Of a stretch of DNA of 64,000 bases, positions 16,721 through 25,694 are shown in pieces. Every line of letters starts with the position of its first letter. The stretch's first letter is position 1. The DNA lies in NCBI GenBank assembly GCA_019113745.1, contig DXGV01000003.1:1-64000 (forward strand), given 5' to 3'. Under the pieces are notes generated by a model. That model was not told the origin of the DNA. It saw only the letters and a program-made list of their open reading frames with translations, and made no database searches. The DNA comes from Candidatus Blautia intestinavium. Its GTDB lineage: Bacteria > Bacillota > Clostridia > Lachnospirales > Lachnospiraceae. The translations under genes were made by a program, and so were the position numbers.

Positions 16721-18446
16721 GACACTTTTGAGATCAGTCCGGGAATACAAAAAACAGTCTGTGCTGGCCCCAATCTTTGTAATCCTTGAAGTGCTGATGG
16801 AAGTCCTGATTCCTATGGAAATGGCGAAGATCATTGATATCGGTATTTCCGGCGGAGATCTTGGATATATCGTGCAGAGAGGCGTGATCCTTGTGATCAT
16901 GGCCATGCTGGCGCTGTTTTTCGGAATGCAGGCCGGAAACACGGCTGCAGTTGCCGGGGCAGGATACGCGAAAAATTTACGGCATGATATTTTTTATAAA
17001 ATACAGGAATTTTCTTTTAAAAACATCGATCACTTTTCCACTTCAGGACTTGTGACACGTATGACTACAGATATCACTAACGTGCAGATGGCGTACATGA
17101 TGAGCATCCGTCTTCTGGCCCGCGCGCCCATCATGGTGATCCTTTCCTGGATCATGACGCTTATGATCAACCGCGAGATCGCGCTTCTGTTTCTGATCGT
17201 GATTCCACTTCTGGGCGGCGCTCTGATTTTTATCGCGAAAAAAGCCCATCCACACTTTGTCAAGGTGTTCGACGAATATGACGTTTTAAATAATTCCGTA
17301 CAGGAAAACGTCAACGCTTCCAGAGTGGTAAAAGCCTTTGTAAGAGAAGACTTTGAGATCAGAAAGTTCCACGGGATTTCTCAGTACGTATATGATCTGT
17401 TTACAAAAGCGGAGAAGATCGTGGCCTGGAACTCGCCGGTAATGCAGTTTACCGTATACGCGGTGGTGCTTGCCATGATCCTGATCGGAGGAAAGAGTAT
17501 TGTGTTCGGCACCATGGAAACGGGAGAGATGACAAGCGTTGTAGTTTACGCCATGCAGATGCTGATGTCCCTTATGATGGTTACGTTCGTCTTTGTAATG
17601 ATCATGATCGCGGAAGCGTCCACAGACCGAATCACAGAGGTTCTTACCGAGATTCCGGATATGCAGGAAAAGGAAGACGCTGTAAAGGTTGTTCCCAACG
17701 GGGATATCGACTTTGACCATGTGGAATTCAGCTATGCGGGCGAGGGTGGAAATCTTTCTCTGAAAGATGTAAGCCTCCATATTAAATCAGGTCAGACCAT
17801 CGGAATCATCGGTGGAACAGGAAGCGCGAAATCTACTCTTGTACAGATGATCCCCAGACTTTACGATGTAACGAAGGGTTCCGTAAAAGTAGGAGGTATC
17901 GACGTACGCAACTATAATCTGGAAGCTCTGAGAGATCAGGTTTCCATGGTGCTTCAGAAGAACGTGCTGTTCTCCGGCACAATCTATGAGAATATACGCT
18001 GGGGAAATGAAAACGCTACGGACGAAGAGGTTCAGAGAGTCTGTAAGCTGGCGCAGGCCGACGGTTTTGTAAATGAATTCCCGGCAGGCTATAATACTAT
18101 GATCGTGCAGGGAGGAAACAATGTTTCCGGAGGACAGAAGCAGCGTCTCTGTATTGCCCGGGCCCTTCTGAAGAAACCGAAGATCCTGATCCTGGACGAT
18201 TCCACCAGCGCTGTAGATACAAAGACAGACGCGATGATCAGGAAAGCGTTCCGTGAAGAGATTCCCGATACCACCAAGATCATTATCGCACAGCGTGTTT
18301 CTTCTATAGAAGATGCTGATCAGATCATCGTTCTTGATAAGGGCGAGATTTCCGGTATCGGTACTTCTGAAGAACTTTTGAAGACAAATGAGATTTACCG
18401 GGAAGTTTATGAATCACAGGTGAAAGGAGGAGAAGACGATGAGTAA
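16713..18446 (+). CDS. Heterodimeric ABC exporter, degenerate half
   Basis: 577 residues: exporter membrane domain (about 15-310) and ATPase domain. Walker A is GGTGSAKST, with Ala in place of the usual Gly; signature VSGGQKQ; Walker B ends in Asp-Asp (LILDDSTSAVD), so the catalytic Glu is missing; the switch His is Gln (IIAQRVSS). This is the non-hydrolysing half. It overlaps marR upstream and its partner downstream by eight bases each. Closest in type to BmrC-like drug exporters. Confidence 0.9.
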   Translation: MNKTLLRSVREYKKQSVLAPIFVILEVLMEVLIPMEMAKIIDIGISGGDLGYIVQRGVILVIMAMLALFFGMQAGNTAAVAGAGYAKNLRHDIFYKIQEFSFKNIDHFSTSGLVTRMTTDITNVQMAYMMSIRLLARAPIMVILSWIMTLMINREIALLFLIVIPLLGGALIFIAKKAHPHFVKVFDEYDVLNNSVQENVNASRVVKAFVREDFEIRKFHGISQYVYDLFTKAEKIVAWNSPVMQFTVYAVVLAMILIGGKSIVFGTMETGEMTSVVVYAMQMLMSLMMVTFVFVMIMIAEASTDRITEVLTEIPDMQEKEDAVKVVPNGDIDFDHVEFSYAGEGGNLSLKDVSLHIKSGQTIGIIGGTGSAKSTLVQMIPRLYDVTKGSVKVGGIDVRNYNLEALRDQVSMVLQKNVLFSGTIYENIRWGNENATDEEVQRVCKLAQADGFVNEFPAGYNTMIVQGGNNVSGGQKQRLCIARALLKKPKILILDDSTSAVDTKTDAMIRKAFREEIPDTTKIIIAQRVSSIEDADQIIVLDKGEISGIGTSEELLKTNEIYREVYESQVKGGEDDE

Positions 18447-20331
18447 GCAGAAAAAGCAGTCGAGAGTTACGCAGAATACGCTGAACACGGCGAAACGTCT
18501 CCTGAAATATATGACGGAAACCTATAAAGTCCAGTTTATTATCGTATTTATCTGTATTCTGTTAAGCTCCATCGGTACGATTTCCGTATCGCTGTCTCTG
18601 AAATTCCTTCTGGATGACTTTATCATCCCGCTGATCGGTCAGCAGACTCCGGATTTTTCCGGACTTTACAGTGCGCTTGCGGTCCTTGCCTGTATCTTCC
18701 TTGTGGGAGTGGCGGCGACCTTTACTTACACCAGAATGATGGTTTATATCGGACAGGGCGTTCTGAAAAAAGTGAGGGACGATATGTTCGAACATATGCA
18801 GACCCTGCCTATCCGCTATTTTGACCAGCGTACCAACGGCTCTATCATGAGCCTTTACACCAACGATACGGATACGCTGCGCCAGATGATCAGCCAGGCG
18901 ATCCCCCAGGCGCTGATGTCGTTTTTCACAATTATTGTTACCTTTATTTCCATGATTATTCTCAGTCCTCTGCTGACTATACTGGCAGTGGTGATCATTT
19001 TCGTAATGCTTGCTGTTACCAGACTTATCGGCGGAAACAGCGGCAAGTATTTTGTCCGCCAGCAGATGTCTCTGGCAGATGTGACAGGTTTTGTGGAAGA
19101 GAGAATGAACGGACAGAGAGTGGTTAAAGTATTTAACCACGAGAGAAAATCCGAACAGGAATTTGACAAGCTGAATGAAGCGCTTTTTCAGAGCGCGGCC
19201 AGCGCCAATAAATACGCCAATATGATGGGACCGGTGATCGGAAATATCGGAAACCTGCAGTTCGTGCTCACAGCGGTTCTGGGCGGTTTCCTTTCCGTAG
19301 CGGGAGTGGGAGGAATTACTCTCGGCGTTATGGCGTCCTATCTGCAGTTTACGAAGAGCTTTACCCAGCCTTTCATGCAGGTAGCCCAGCAGTTCAACTC
19401 CATTATCATGGCTCTTGCCGGAGCGGAACGTATCTTCCAGCTTATTGATGAGAAGCCTGAGGTGGACGAGGGCTATGTAACGCTTGTCAATGCGAAAAAA
19501 GATGAAAAGGGCAATATCGTGGAATGCGCGGAACGTACAGGAATGTGGGCATGGAAACATCCTCATTCTGCCGACGGCTCTGTAACTTATACGGAACTTA
19601 AGGGCGACGTTGTATTTGAGGACGTTACCTTCGGCTACAACGATGATAAAGCAATCCTTCACGATATCAGCCTGTATGCGAAGCCCGGACAGAAGCTGGC
19701 CTTCGTAGGTTCCACAGGAGCCGGAAAGACAACGATCACCAACCTGATCAACCGTTTCTACGATATTCAGGAAGGAAAGATCCGGTACGACGGCATTAAT
19801 ATCACTAAGATCAAAAAAGACGATCTGAGACGTTCTCTCGGAATCGTTCTCCAGGATACGCACCTGTTTACCGGTACGATCATGGACAATATCCGCTACG
19901 GTAAACTGGACGCGACGGATGATGAGGTTTATGAGGCAGCGAAGCTTGCCCATGCGGATCACTTTATCCGGATGCTTCCCAACGGTTATCAGACATTGCT
20001 CAGCAGTGACGGCGAGGAGCTTTCACAGGGGCAGAGACAGCTTCTCTCCATTGCCAGAGCGGCTGTGGCAGATCCGCCGGTACTGATTCTGGACGAAGCG
20101 ACTTCCAGTATCGATACACGTACAGAACAGATTGTACAACAGGGTATGGATAACCTGATGAAAGGACGTACGGTATTCGTGATCGCTCACAGACTTTCCA
20201 CTATCCGCAACAGTGACGCCATCATGGTTCTGGATCACGGAAAGATCATTGAGAGAGGAGATCATAAGGACCTGATCAAACAGAAGGGTACGTATTATCA
20301 GCTCTATACAGGAAAGCTGGAGCTGTCATAA
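18439..20331 (+). CDS. Heterodimeric ABC exporter, catalytic half
   Basis: 630 residues. Membrane domain, then an extra ~40-residue insert between the two domains (about residues 350-390, with KKDEKGNI and TGMWAWKHP), then a full ATPase domain: Walker A STGAGKTT, signature LSQGQRQ, Walker B LILDEATSSID, switch His IAHRLSTI. Partner of the preceding degenerate half. Last gene of the marR operon, closed by a strong terminator. Confidence 0.9.
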   Translation: MSKQKKQSRVTQNTLNTAKRLLKYMTETYKVQFIIVFICILLSSIGTISVSLSLKFLLDDFIIPLIGQQTPDFSGLYSALAVLACIFLVGVAATFTYTRMMVYIGQGVLKKVRDDMFEHMQTLPIRYFDQRTNGSIMSLYTNDTDTLRQMISQAIPQALMSFFTIIVTFISMIILSPLLTILAVVIIFVMLAVTRLIGGNSGKYFVRQQMSLADVTGFVEERMNGQRVVKVFNHERKSEQEFDKLNEALFQSAASANKYANMMGPVIGNIGNLQFVLTAVLGGFLSVAGVGGITLGVMASYLQFTKSFTQPFMQVAQQFNSIIMALAGAERIFQLIDEKPEVDEGYVTLVNAKKDEKGNIVECAERTGMWAWKHPHSADGSVTYTELKGDVVFEDVTFGYNDDKAILHDISLYAKPGQKLAFVGSTGAGKTTITNLINRFYDIQEGKIRYDGINITKIKKDDLRRSLGIVLQDTHLFTGTIMDNIRYGKLDATDDEVYEAAKLAHADHFIRMLPNGYQTLLSSDGEELSQGQRQLLSIARAAVADPPVLILDEATSSIDTRTEQIVQQGMDNLMKGRTVFVIAHRLSTIRNSDAIMVLDHGKIIERGDHKDLIKQKGTYYQLYTGKLELS

Positions 20332-20359
20332 AGAAGTTCGGTATGAAAAATTAATATGA

Positions 20360-20400
20360 AAAAGCGTCCCGCGCCAGATATCTGCCGCGGGACGCTTTTA
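20360..20400. terminator. Terminator of the marR-ABC operon
   Basis: Perfect 14-base inverted repeat AAAAGCGTCCCGCG/CGCGGGACGCTTTT (20360-20373 and 20386-20399). Confidence 0.92.
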
Positions 20401-20470
20401 TCTGTATAAACTTCTTCTTGGGGATGTTGTAAAATGCGTAGGAGAGCTTCGACAAAATTTTATGAGAAAC

Positions 20471-20520
20471 AAAAAAGCAGCATTTCTGTTCTTCTGGTCA
20501 GAAGAGAGATGCTGCTTTTT
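20471..20520 (-). terminator. Terminator of the yibE/F-like operon
   Basis: Inverted repeat AAAAAGCAGCAT / ATGCTGCTTTTT with further pairing inside (TCT..TTCTTC with GAAGAGAGA). It lies 15 bases after the stop of the minus-strand gene and can serve both strands. Confidence 0.85.
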
Positions 20521-20534
20521 CTGTGGATGAAGAT

Positions 20535-21764
20535 TTATATATTCTCAGATGCTTCTGTGACGCTGTGTATCTGTGCTCCGGCGGTCTCAATGGCCTCTGT
20601 GTTTTCCGCTTTTCTATGTTTCTTAAGATACATGATAGAAGCGAAGAGTACGGTGAAGGGCACGCTTAAGACGATGCCGAAGCTTCCGGACAATCCCTGC
20701 ATGATAGCAATCCCGATGTTATTGGAGTTGATGATCTGCTGGTAGGGAAGATTGTAGGCGTAGTCCAGAAGGAGCATGCTTACACTGCTTCCTGCGAAGG
20801 CCAGGATCAGGGTGTTGCTGTCTGTTCCCATCATGTCCCGTCCTACATGGATGCCTGCCTTGAAAAGCTCTTTTCTCGTCATCTCCGGGTTCTGCTTCAG
20901 GATCTCAGACATGGAGCTGCTGATGGACATAGCCACATCCATAACGGCGCCCATACTGGAGATCAGAAGACCGGAGAAGAGCAGTCCGCCTACCTGGATC
21001 CGGTTGGTATTCCATAAAGTCATTAATGTCTCAATATCGGATACGTTATATCCGGTAATGCCGGAAAGAAGGCTGAAAAGCTGGGCGGAGATTCCGGCGC
21101 AGAGAACGCCTACCATTGTTCCGAGAATGGAAACCAGGGTCTTTTTTGTGGGGCCTCCGATAAGGTACATGGTTACGACTGTAGTGATGGCGCATACAAA
21201 AACCGCCGCCCAGAAAGGAGACAGGCCCCGGTACACCAGAGGAAGATAAACGAAGATCACACAGAAAAAGGTGAAGATCAGTCCTGCGCTTCCTTTGATT
21301 CCCTGTTTTCCTCCGATCACACACAGAAGAAGAATATATAAAGCCGCAAAAAGATAGATTACCCATCCCCGGTCCTGGGAATAGACGCTGGCGATCACAG
21401 ATTCCCCCGCTACGCTCTGCATGACGATGACATGCATGCCAGGGGTGCATCCTGCGCCGAACAGATAGCCGGAACTGCTTGTCACAGTCAGTTCCTCGCC
21501 TTTTCTTTCGCCGGAATCCATACGCACTACCACTTTTTGTTCTCCTACCCGGGTTCCGTCCGCCTGCAGGTTGTCCTGAAGGATTTCTACCACTGTGGCT
21601 TTTTCAAAAGTCTGTCCCTCTCTGGAGACAAGCTCTGTTTTTTCTACCTGATTGATTTTAACTGTAAAAACTATAAATATAATACAAATAAGAAATAAGA
21701 TAAGCCGACGGGCAGCTTTTCTGGAAAGAAGCTGCCCATCGTGTTTCTGAAAATACGTTTTCAA
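20535..21764 (-). CDS. YibE/F-family membrane protein
   Basis: 409 residues. One membrane helix near the N-terminus (about 18-36), an extracellular beta-rich segment (about 45-130), then about seven more helices with the family motifs GPTKKT and SMGAVMDVAMSIS. The family is membrane-bound and of uncertain function, possibly transport. The start is TTG at 21764, 14 bases after the stop of the upstream phosphatase gene and behind AAGGCGG; no ATG or GTG is available before residue 80, and the N-terminal helix needs this start. Probably translated together with the phosphatase gene. Confidence 0.8.
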   Translation of the reverse strand: MKTYFQKHDGQLLSRKAARRLILFLICIIFIVFTVKINQVEKTELVSREGQTFEKATVVEILQDNLQADGTRVGEQKVVVRMDSGERKGEELTVTSSSGYLFGAGCTPGMHVIVMQSVAGESVIASVYSQDRGWVIYLFAALYILLLCVIGGKQGIKGSAGLIFTFFCVIFVYLPLVYRGLSPFWAAVFVCAITTVVTMYLIGGPTKKTLVSILGTMVGVLCAGISAQLFSLLSGITGYNVSDIETLMTLWNTNRIQVGGLLFSGLLISSMGAVMDVAMSISSSMSEILKQNPEMTRKELFKAGIHVGRDMMGTDSNTLILAFAGSSVSMLLLDYAYNLPYQQIINSNNIGIAIMQGLSGSFGIVLSVPFTVLFASIMYLKKHRKAENTEAIETAGAQIHSVTEASENI

Positions 21765-21778
21765 TGCTGATTACCGCC

Positions 21779-23560
21779 TTACTGTGCTGTTTCTTCGGTT
21801 GCTGCCGCGTCGTCTGCCGCCTCCTCAGTCGCCGCTGTGTCGTCTGCTGCGTCATCGGTTGCTGCCGCATCGTCTGCTGCCTCCTCAGTCGCCGCTGTGT
21901 CGTCTGCTGCCTCTTCAGTCGCCGCTGCGTCATCTGTGGCTTCTTCTGCAGTTTCCTCAGCCGTCGCATCCTCTGCTCCGTCGGTAGTTTCCGCAGAAGC
22001 GTCTCCTGTCTTTTCGATTGTGAAGGCCTCGTCGATAGACTCAACCGTTCCGTCGTCTTTGATCTGATAGGTTTCGATGGTAAAGCTGTCTGCGTCCATG
22101 GTGATCACAGAGTAGGAGGGTAACCAGTTCTGGCTGCGGACAGCAACGTAATCCTGCTGGGTCGGGATCAGTTCGTAATATTTGGAACCGCTGGCAGAGT
22201 TTGCCGTCATGTAAAGGATACCCTGAGGATCAGTTACGGTATTTCCTTCTGTGTCTTCAATGGTGTAGCACATATTGTCTTCTGTGAAAGCGTCTTTCAG
22301 AGCCGCGCCTTCTTCATCGCCGTCTTCCGGATAGAGCGGGATCTGCTCGCCGGTCTCTACGTTGTATGCGTGATCCCAGTCGTAGTCCATTCCGTCCTCT
22401 GTAAGCTGGAACTCATAGCTGCTGTGTGTCTGACCGTCTCCATAGAGGAGTTTTGTACGGCTGTATGTATGGTCATGTCCCTGAAGAACTACATCGATAT
22501 CATTTTCGTCGAATATGGGAGTAAGCTGTGTTCTCAGGATCATGCCGTCTGTATCGGAGTGATCAAGGCCGGAACCATAGATATCCTGATGAATCGTAAC
22601 GATACGCCATTTTGCATCCGGATAAGCGGCAACCGCTTCTTTGATGGCTTCGGAATGTTCCGCTACGTTGTAATTATTTGTATTCAGTACGATGAAAAGT
22701 CCGTCGCCGTAAGAGTAGTAATAATCGCCGCCGGCTGCCGTTTTGCCGTAATCTGTGGTGTTGGGATTATTGAAATGGTAGGAATAGTCAGGATTCAGAG
22801 AATCATGATTTCCGATAGTGGTGGCGACAGGAAGGCTTGCAAGAGCGTCTGCACCTAAATATGCGGCATATTCTTCTTCCTTTGCCTCTCCTGTTTTATT
22901 TACCTGGTCGCCTGCGGAGATCACGAAGTTGATGTCCGGATTTTCCTCAAGGGCGGTATTCAGCGTTCTGTTCCACGCGAAACCGTCGTTCTGTGCAGCA
23001 GTATTTGCAGCTCCGGATTCATCAGAAAGTTCGCCGCCGTCCTGTGGCTGTCCTTTGGAAGCGCCGATCTGCGGATCGCCTACATACAGCATTTTTACGG
23101 TTTCCGTATCCTGAGTCGTATATTCTACAACATCACTCTGCTCCCCGTTTCTTTCCACTGTGTAATAGTAGGTGGTGTTCGGCTGAAGACCGGTAACAGT
23201 TACATAATTATATTCATAAGCTTTGTCTCCTGTCAGAGACTGATCCACATCACCCACTGTACCGGTGAATGTTTCAAGAGCGTTCTGATCAGTTCCGAAA
23301 TGTACAACAGGAGTTCCCTCGGAGTCTGTCTTTTCACTGTACCATGCAAAATTCAGCTCTGTTTCGTCTTTTCCCGGAGTAAGGGACACTTTTGTATAAT
23401 CGGAAGACAGGTTCTCCCAGTTATCTTTATAAGCCTGCCATTCTTCCGCGTCGCCTGTCACACTGCTGTCGTTGTAATGCTCGGTAGCCGCATAAGCTGT
23501 GGGACATACCATAGTTGCTGTTAATAAAGTAAGCATTGCTGCGATAACTTTTCTTTTCAT
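21779..23560 (-). CDS. Secreted purple-acid-phosphatase-like metallophosphoesterase
   Basis: 593 residues. Signal peptide 1-24 ending TAYA. A fibronectin-like domain (about 50-150) precedes the metallophosphatase domain, with metal-binding blocks GDPQIG, SAGDQV, GNHDS, HQD and GHDHTYSR. The enzyme would cleave phosphate esters outside the cell. The last ~65 residues are Ala/Thr/Asp/Glu only, ending in five 10-residue repeats. There is no LPXTG anchor or C-terminal helix, so it should be released or held by the acidic tail. ATG 23560 follows GGAGTG; the frame runs further upstream without a ribosome site. Confidence 0.88.
   Translation of the reverse strand: MKRKVIAAMLTLLTATMVCPTAYAATEHYNDSSVTGDAEEWQAYKDNWENLSSDYTKVSLTPGKDETELNFAWYSEKTDSEGTPVVHFGTDQNALETFTGTVGDVDQSLTGDKAYEYNYVTVTGLQPNTTYYYTVERNGEQSDVVEYTTQDTETVKMLYVGDPQIGASKGQPQDGGELSDESGAANTAAQNDGFAWNRTLNTALEENPDINFVISAGDQVNKTGEAKEEEYAAYLGADALASLPVATTIGNHDSLNPDYSYHFNNPNTTDYGKTAAGGDYYYSYGDGLFIVLNTNNYNVAEHSEAIKEAVAAYPDAKWRIVTIHQDIYGSGLDHSDTDGMILRTQLTPIFDENDIDVVLQGHDHTYSRTKLLYGDGQTHSSYEFQLTEDGMDYDWDHAYNVETGEQIPLYPEDGDEEGAALKDAFTEDNMCYTIEDTEGNTVTDPQGILYMTANSASGSKYYELIPTQQDYVAVRSQNWLPSYSVITMDADSFTIETYQIKDDGTVESIDEAFTIEKTGDASAETTDGAEDATAEETAEEATDDAAATEEAADDTAATEEAADDAAATDDAADDTAATEEAADDAAATEETAQ
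21797..21946. repeat. 30-base tandem repeat coding the phosphatase tail
   Basis: Five imperfect 30-base units encode EEAxDDxAAT-type decapeptides (EEATDDAAAT, EEAADDTAAT, EEAADDAAAT, DDAADDTAAT, EEAADDAAAT). Units with DDA and DDT alternate, suggesting growth by doubling of a 60-base block. Confidence 0.85.
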
Positions 23561-23614
23561 TGTTTCACTCCTATTCTTCAAAAACAAAAAAGTTTTATGT
23601 TCCGGAACGAGGCA

Positions 23615-23643
23615 AGTATAGCACCGTAAAAAATCAGATTCAA
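23615..23643 (-). promoter_or_regulatory. Promoter of the phosphatase-yibE/F operon
   Basis: Minus strand: TTGAAT (23643-23638), 17 bases, TATACT (23620-23615), about 55 bases before the ATG. Confidence 0.75.
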
Positions 23644-23762
23644 TAGGAGTCAGGAAGAATTGAGATACATTTAACATGCCGTTTACAAAAGACAGGAAAA
23701 ACACAAAAATATACGATTGACGGCACGCCTTACAAAAATTCGGAAAAACTCCGAAAATTTGC

Positions 23763-23791
23763 TTGATTTAAATACGAATTCGTAATATAAT
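23763..23791 (+). promoter_or_regulatory. Promoter of the marR-MATE operon
   Basis: TTGATT (23763-23768), 17 bases, TATAAT (23786-23791). The spacer contains the first of two palindromic operators. Confidence 0.8.
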
Positions 23792-23818
23792 AGAGAATAC
23801 TGAATACGAATTCGTATT
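23773..23818. promoter_or_regulatory. Twin palindromic operators for the MarR-type regulator
   Basis: TACGAATTCGTA at 23773-23784 lies between -35 and -10; the longer AATACGAATTCGTATT at 23803-23818 lies just after the start point. Centres are 32 bases apart, three helix turns, so two dimers would sit on the same DNA face and block the promoter. Confidence 0.7.
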
Positions 23819-23868
23819 TAAATGAAGACCGGATAAAGAAGAAAAAGGATTTACAGGAGGGCGGAGCA

Positions 23869-24324
23869 GTGGGGGAACATCGGAAATATATTGACAGAAT
23901 CAACCTCTGTATGAACCAGATCGACGGACTGTATTATATGGCGGCAAGAAAGATGGGAATCAAGGATAATACCCTGATATTATTTTATGTTCTGAATGAC
24001 AGAAAGCCGCATACGCAGAAAGAAATCTGTGAGGAATGGCTGATCCCGCGGACAACGATCAACACGATTGTAAGAGAGAATGTAAAAGAAGGGCGGATCA
24101 GACTGGAAAACGCAGGACATAAAAAAGAAAAGCAGATTTTTCTTACAGAAAAGGGGAAGCTTTATGCGGATCATATCCTGAAAAGCGTGTACGAAGCGGA
24201 AGAGAAAGCTGTAGAAAGAACGCTTAAGGAATTTTCGCCGGAGCTTCTTACCGGGCTGGAAGCGTTTACCGGATATCTGAAAGAAGAATTCCAAAGAGAA
24301 ATACTGGATAAAGACGTCAGATAA
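23869..24324 (+). CDS. MarR-family transcriptional regulator
   Basis: 151 residues with a winged helix-turn-helix (about 50-95, PRTTINTIVRENVKEGRI and the wing KKEKQIFLTEKG). It starts with GTG at 23869, eight bases after AGGAGG. Directly upstream are two copies of a palindrome overlapping the promoter, which it probably binds to repress itself and the MATE transporter ten bases downstream. Ligand unknown. Confidence 0.88.
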   Translation: MGEHRKYIDRINLCMNQIDGLYYMAARKMGIKDNTLILFYVLNDRKPHTQKEICEEWLIPRTTINTIVRENVKEGRIRLENAGHKKEKQIFLTEKGKLYADHILKSVYEAEEKAVERTLKEFSPELLTGLEAFTGYLKEEFQREILDKDVR

Positions 24325-24334
24325 GGAGATGTTT

Positions 24335-25660
24335 ATGGACTCAAAAACTTTATTTACTAAAATTCCGGTGCTGAAGCTGTTTTTCATTGCGTCTGTACCT
24401 GGAGCGGTCAGTATGCTGGCTTCCGCGCTGTACCAGTTGATCGACGGTATACTGGTGGGACAGGTTTTAGGAGATACGCCCTTCGCGGCGCTGAATCTGG
24501 CGATGCCTTTTGTGATCATTAACTTTTCTCTGGCGGATCTGGTCGGCGTAGGATCGGCTGTGCCTATCTCTATCAGCCTGGGGAGAAAAGAAGAAAAAGA
24601 AGCGGATAATTATTTTACCTGTGCCTGTCTTATGATCGTAGCAGCCGGCGTACTGATCGGAGCGGTTCTCTTTCTTCTGGCCGTGCCTCTTCTAAAACTC
24701 ATGGGAGCGGAAGGCGAGCTTCTGAAGCTTTCTGCCCAGTATTTGCGTGTTTACGCCCTCTGCGCTCCGGTAACGACGATCATTTTTGCCGTGGATAATT
24801 ATCTTCGTATCTGCGGGAAAATACGGGCAAGTATGCTTTTGAACATTTTTATGTCTCTTCTGACCGCAGTTTTGGAATTTGTCTTTCTCTATATTTTCCG
24901 GTGGGGGATCTGGGGAGCCGGACTTGCTACCTGCAGCGGCATGTTCATCTGCACCCTGATCGCTTTTTATCCTTTTTTCAGAGGAAAAATGCAGCTTCGT
25001 TTCTGCAGGCCGAAATTTTCCAGGGCGATGATCAAAAAAATTGTAAGCTGCGGCAGCCCGAACTTTCTGAACAATATTGCGGGAAGGATTACCTCGATCC
25101 TTATGAATTTTCTTCTGCTGCGTATGGGAGGAGCCCAGGCTGTATCCGTATATGGGATCCTGATGTATGCGGACGGATTTGTACAGCCTTTGCTTTATGG
25201 AATGTGCGATTCTCTCCAGCCGGCAGTAGGCTATAATCTGGGAGCGGGAAACAGGGGGCGTATCCGTTCTATTGAGAAGTGCTGCTATACGGCCAGCGCC
25301 GCTGTTTCCCTTTTGTCAGCCGCCGTGCTGTTCTTTTTTACAGATATTGTTATCCGTATGTTTGTCAGCGAACCGGACGCCGGATTTATGGAGATGGCCC
25401 ATACGGCGGTCCGTCTTTTTGCCTTTACTTATATTACCCGGTGGTTTTCCTTTGCCACACAGAGCTATATGGTAGCTGTGGACAGACCGAAAGAGGCGGC
25501 GGTGATATCACTTGCCACAGCTTTAATTTTTCCGGTGATCCTGATAGGGCTTCTGTGGCCTCTGGGGCTTAACGGAATCTGGTTTAATTTTGCGGGCACA
25601 TCTCTGCTGGCGGGTATCCTGGCGGCGATAATCCTTGCAAAAAAGCGGCGTCCCCTGTAA
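24335..25660 (+). CDS. MATE-family multidrug efflux transporter
   Basis: 441-residue membrane protein with about twelve helices in two similar halves, the MATE architecture; such proteins exchange cations for drugs or metabolites. The ATG at 24329 directly abuts AAGGAG, so the ATG at 24335, six bases after it, is preferred. Cotranscribed with the MarR gene upstream and probably with the HAD phosphatase gene 34 bases downstream. Substrate unknown. Confidence 0.87.
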   Translation: MDSKTLFTKIPVLKLFFIASVPGAVSMLASALYQLIDGILVGQVLGDTPFAALNLAMPFVIINFSLADLVGVGSAVPISISLGRKEEKEADNYFTCACLMIVAAGVLIGAVLFLLAVPLLKLMGAEGELLKLSAQYLRVYALCAPVTTIIFAVDNYLRICGKIRASMLLNIFMSLLTAVLEFVFLYIFRWGIWGAGLATCSGMFICTLIAFYPFFRGKMQLRFCRPKFSRAMIKKIVSCGSPNFLNNIAGRITSILMNFLLLRMGGAQAVSVYGILMYADGFVQPLLYGMCDSLQPAVGYNLGAGNRGRIRSIEKCCYTASAAVSLLSAAVLFFFTDIVIRMFVSEPDAGFMEMAHTAVRLFAFTYITRWFSFATQSYMVAVDRPKEAAVISLATALIFPVILIGLLWPLGLNGIWFNFAGTSLLAGILAAIILAKKRRPL

Positions 25661-25694
25661 ACTGACGCTAACGACAGAAAAAGGAGTAATTAGA

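Noticed and set aside
18562-19962. Long open frame on the minus strand opposite the ABC exporter
   Set aside because: His- and Lys-rich nonsense translation lying entirely within a clear ABC gene.
21797-21946. CRISPR-like array
   Set aside because: The 30-base units are adjacent without spacers and keep the coding frame of the phosphatase.
21784-22123. Cys- and Arg-rich plus-strand frames opposite the phosphatase tail
   Set aside because: They arise from reverse reading of the Ala/Asp/Glu repeat.
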